The notes under the pieces were generated by a model, which saw nothing but the letters and a program-made list of their open reading frames with translations, searched no databases and had not been told where the DNA came from. Made by a program: the position numbers and the translations under genes. A stretch of 8,722 nt of DNA, from contig JAEZDV010000059.1 in assembly GCA_023417985.1 (NCBI GenBank), positions 1 through 8,722 on the forward strand. The letters are read 5' to 3'. The DNA is from Actinomycetes bacterium. GTDB taxonomy: Bacteria > Actinomycetota > Actinomycetes > Mycobacteriales > Mycobacteriaceae. Positions 7,824 through 8,722 of this stretch are shown here, in pieces. Positions within the stretch are counted from its first letter, which is position 1, and each line of letters begins with the position of its first letter.

Positions 7824-7852
7824 GACCTGGCGCTGGGGAAGTGCGTCAGGGC
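7824..7852. repeat. 29-bp direct repeat, copy 2, hairpin with one wobble
   Basis: CCTGGCGC (7826-7833) pairs with GCGTCAGG (7843-7850) around the same loop TGGGGAAGT. The single change (G at 7830) gives a G.U pair in a plus-strand RNA but a C against A mismatch in a minus-strand RNA. An 11-bp spacer (7813-7823) separates the two copies. Confidence 0.85.
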
Positions 7853-7917
7853 CGGTGTCGGGCAGAGACCTCGCGGCATTCGCCGCGCAGCCGTGGCTCC
7901 GTCACGAGATGTCGCGG

Positions 7918-8349
7918 TCACAGGATGTCGCGCAGCGCCTCGTCTCTCGCTTCGGAGAAGTCCTCTTCGTGTTCGGCCAGGTAGGCGTCCCACGCCTCGG
8001 CGTCCCAGATCTCCAGATACTTGACCGAGCCGATCACCACACAGTCCTTCGTCAGCCCCGCGTACTTGCGGTGCGCCGATGACAAGGTGATGCGGCCCTG
8101 GCCGTCCGGACGCTGCTCGTCCGTTCCCGAAGCGAGGCTCCGGAGAAACGCACGAGCCTGGGGGTTGCTGCGCGAAGCACCCGCAGCTCGTTCCGCCAAG
8201 GCAGCAAACTCTTCCCGAGGGAACACGGTGAGGCTGTGATCCTGCCCCTTGGTGATCATCAGCCCTCCCGCCAGTTCGTCTCGATATTTCGCCGGCAAGG
8301 TCAGCCGACCCTTGTCGTCCAGCTTCGGCGTGTAGGTACCGAGAAACAC
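7918..8349 (-). CDS. mraZ: Transcriptional regulator MraZ (SpoVT/AbrB-type DNA-binding protein)
   Basis: MraZ is a small ring-forming DNA-binding protein that represses its own dcw operon in the bacteria where it has been studied. The 143-residue product has the expected length and two AbrB-like half-domains, each with the DxxxR signature: DDKGR (Asp11-Arg15) in the first and DGQGR (Asp82-Arg86) in the second. The N-terminus MFLGTYTPKLDDKGRLTLPA is typical of the family. The start is GTG at 8349-8347, with GGGAGG (8361-8356) 6 nt upstream. Three TGGGN boxes with 10-bp phasing lie about 70-90 bp upstream, matching the known MraZ recognition pattern and implying autoregulation. The gene is the first of the cluster and is followed by a structured 259-nt gap before rsmH. 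Confidence 0.96.
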   Translation of the reverse strand: MFLGTYTPKLDDKGRLTLPAKYRDELAGGLMITKGQDHSLTVFPREEFAALAERAAGASRSNPQARAFLRSLASGTDEQRPDGQGRITLSSAHRKYAGLTKDCVVIGSVKYLEIWDAEAWDAYLAEHEEDFSEARDEALRDIL

Positions 8350-8415
8350 CCGGCACCTCCCGCCTTCGTCGGACGGCTGTTACGTCTACGGCGGGTCATC
8401 CTGCCTCCCGCCGCG

Positions 8416-8440
8416 ACCCACAGTACCCCACTTTCCCCCA
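8416..8440 (-). promoter_or_regulatory. MraZ operator: three phased TGGGN boxes
   Basis: Reading the minus strand, boxes TGGGG (8440-8436), TGGGG (8430-8426) and TGGGT (8420-8416) are separated by the 5-nt spacers GAAAG and TACTG, giving exact 10-bp phasing. This is the TGGGN-N5 arrangement described for MraZ sites upstream of mraZ in other bacteria. CGGGC (8450-8446) is a degenerate fourth position in phase. The bases TACTGT (8425-8420), made of a spacer plus the first base of the last box, fit a TANNNT -10 element, so MraZ could block RNA polymerase directly. That promoter call is tentative. Confidence 0.85.
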
Positions 8441-8457
8441 CCACAGCCCGAATACCG

Positions 8458-8472
8458 CACCCGTTTCGGGTG
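8458..8472. repeat. 15-bp palindrome upstream of the MraZ operator
   Basis: CACCCG (8458-8463), TTT, CGGGTG (8467-8472) is a perfect 6-bp inverted repeat with a 3-nt centre, 17 bp upstream of the nearest full MraZ box. Its size and symmetry suit a dimeric DNA-binding protein; no regulator can be named. Confidence 0.5.
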
Positions 8473-8525
8473 TGTTGCACGAAAAGTTCCAGCTCACTCG
8501 GGGTGGAGGACGGTGGGGCCGATTT

Positions 8526-8548
8526 CGCTACCCGGACAGCGGGTAGCG
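8526..8548. repeat. Strong hairpin, possible terminator of an upstream gene
   Basis: CGCTACCCG (8526-8534) and CGGGTAGCG (8540-8548) form a perfect 9-bp GC-rich stem with a 5-nt loop. No T-run follows on either strand, so a classical intrinsic terminator is not shown. It may insulate the dcw promoter from transcription entering from the right, or be an operator. Confidence 0.45.
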
Positions 8549-8722
8549 GCACGCCGAGGCGCTCGTGCGACAGAGGTCACATTCCGCGCGAGCAAAAGCC
8601 GTGGTCGCGGCGCACGGCGGGATGACTCCGGAGACACCGCCACGCGAGAGTGGGTGACGGTGGGGTCCGGTCTTCCCGGTCACACGGGGTGTGGCGAATA
8701 CAGCCCTGCAACGACCGAATAC

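Larger units (their letters stand above)
7748..7885. repeat. Structured intergenic element: 28-bp inverted repeat enclosing two hairpin-bearing direct repeats
   Basis: The left arm 7748-7775 and right arm 7858-7885 are reverse complements over 28 bp with two mismatches (7759/7874, C against C; 7771/7862, T against G). The 82 nt between them hold two 29-bp direct copies (7784-7812 and 7824-7852) that differ at one base and repeat with a 40-bp period. Each copy contains its own stem-loop. The predicted fold is a long stem topped by two hairpins, like a Y or a partial cloverleaf. The element starts 32 bp after the mraZ stop and ends 89 bp before the rsmH ATG, so read-through mRNA would carry it. 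No U-tract follows on either side, so it is not a textbook terminator. It could be an attenuator, an RNase III processing site, a small RNA or a MITE-like insertion; the sequence alone does not decide. Confidence 0.8.
8350..8722 (-). other. 5' intergenic region upstream of mraZ
   Basis: This 373-nt stretch holds no reading frame with coding character; the open frames in it are GC-driven shadows. It carries the mraZ ribosome binding site (8361-8356), the MraZ operator (8416-8440), a palindrome (8458-8472), a strong hairpin (8526-8548) and MraZ-like TGGGN pairs on the plus strand (8504-8518 and 8651-8665). A small palindrome CACAC-GGG-GTGTG lies at 8681-8693. A possible -10-like TATTCG on the minus strand (about 8454-8449) is too weak to call. 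Confidence 0.5.

Noticed and set aside
7784..7852. CRISPR array
   Set aside because: There are only two repeats, with an 11-bp spacer and no cas genes; spacer length does not fit.
7748..7885. Intrinsic terminator after mraZ
   Set aside because: No T-run follows the stem on either strand, and rsmH downstream has no obvious promoter of its own, so full termination is not supported.
7475..8356. 293-codon minus-strand frame across mraZ and the intergenic element
   Set aside because: It is out of frame with mraZ, which has a complete, recognisable product, and it reads through the repeats.

Overview
The window is a stretch of the division and cell-wall (dcw) cluster of a high-GC actinobacterium, with every gene on the minus strand. 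The very high GC content, frequent GTG starts, a MurE with the meso-diaminopimelate signature DNPR, a long Pro-rich FtsL-like protein and a PbpB-type FtsI together suggest the mycolic-acid-bearing Corynebacteriales/Mycobacteriales. A Rhodococcus or close relative is my best guess, made from protein appearance rather than a database search.

Reading in the direction of transcription (high to low coordinates), the window holds: a 373-nt 5' intergenic region with an MraZ-type operator; mraZ (8349-7918); a 259-nt gap with an elaborate inverted/direct-repeat element; rsmH (7658-6648); an ftsL-like gene (6644-5850); ftsI/pbpB (5853-3949); a 114-nt gap; murE (3834-2167); murF (2170-641); and the first 214 codons of mraY (644 to beyond base 1). 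The order mraZ-rsmH-ftsL-ftsI-murE-murF-mraY is the classical dcw order, and murD, ftsW, murG, murC, ftsQ and ftsZ would be expected to follow off the left edge.

The genes form one tightly packed unit. The ftsL/pbpB, murE/murF and murF/mraY junctions are 4-nt stop/start overlaps, and rsmH/ftsL are 3 nt apart, with the ftsL ribosome binding site inside the last rsmH codons. MraZ is a DNA-binding regulator likely to control its own operon. RsmH methylates 16S rRNA. FtsL and PbpB are septal membrane proteins. MurE and MurF complete the cytoplasmic UDP-MurNAc-pentapeptide, and MraY loads it onto undecaprenyl phosphate to give lipid I.

The coding content is standard. The least explained part is non-coding: a 138-bp element (7748-7885) between mraZ and rsmH. 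It has 28-bp inverted arms with two mismatches, enclosing two 29-bp direct copies, each with its own hairpin. Upstream of mraZ there are three perfectly phased TGGGN boxes, further MraZ-like pairs on the opposite strand, and two strong palindromes. I see no tRNA, rRNA, CRISPR array, transposase or prophage gene.
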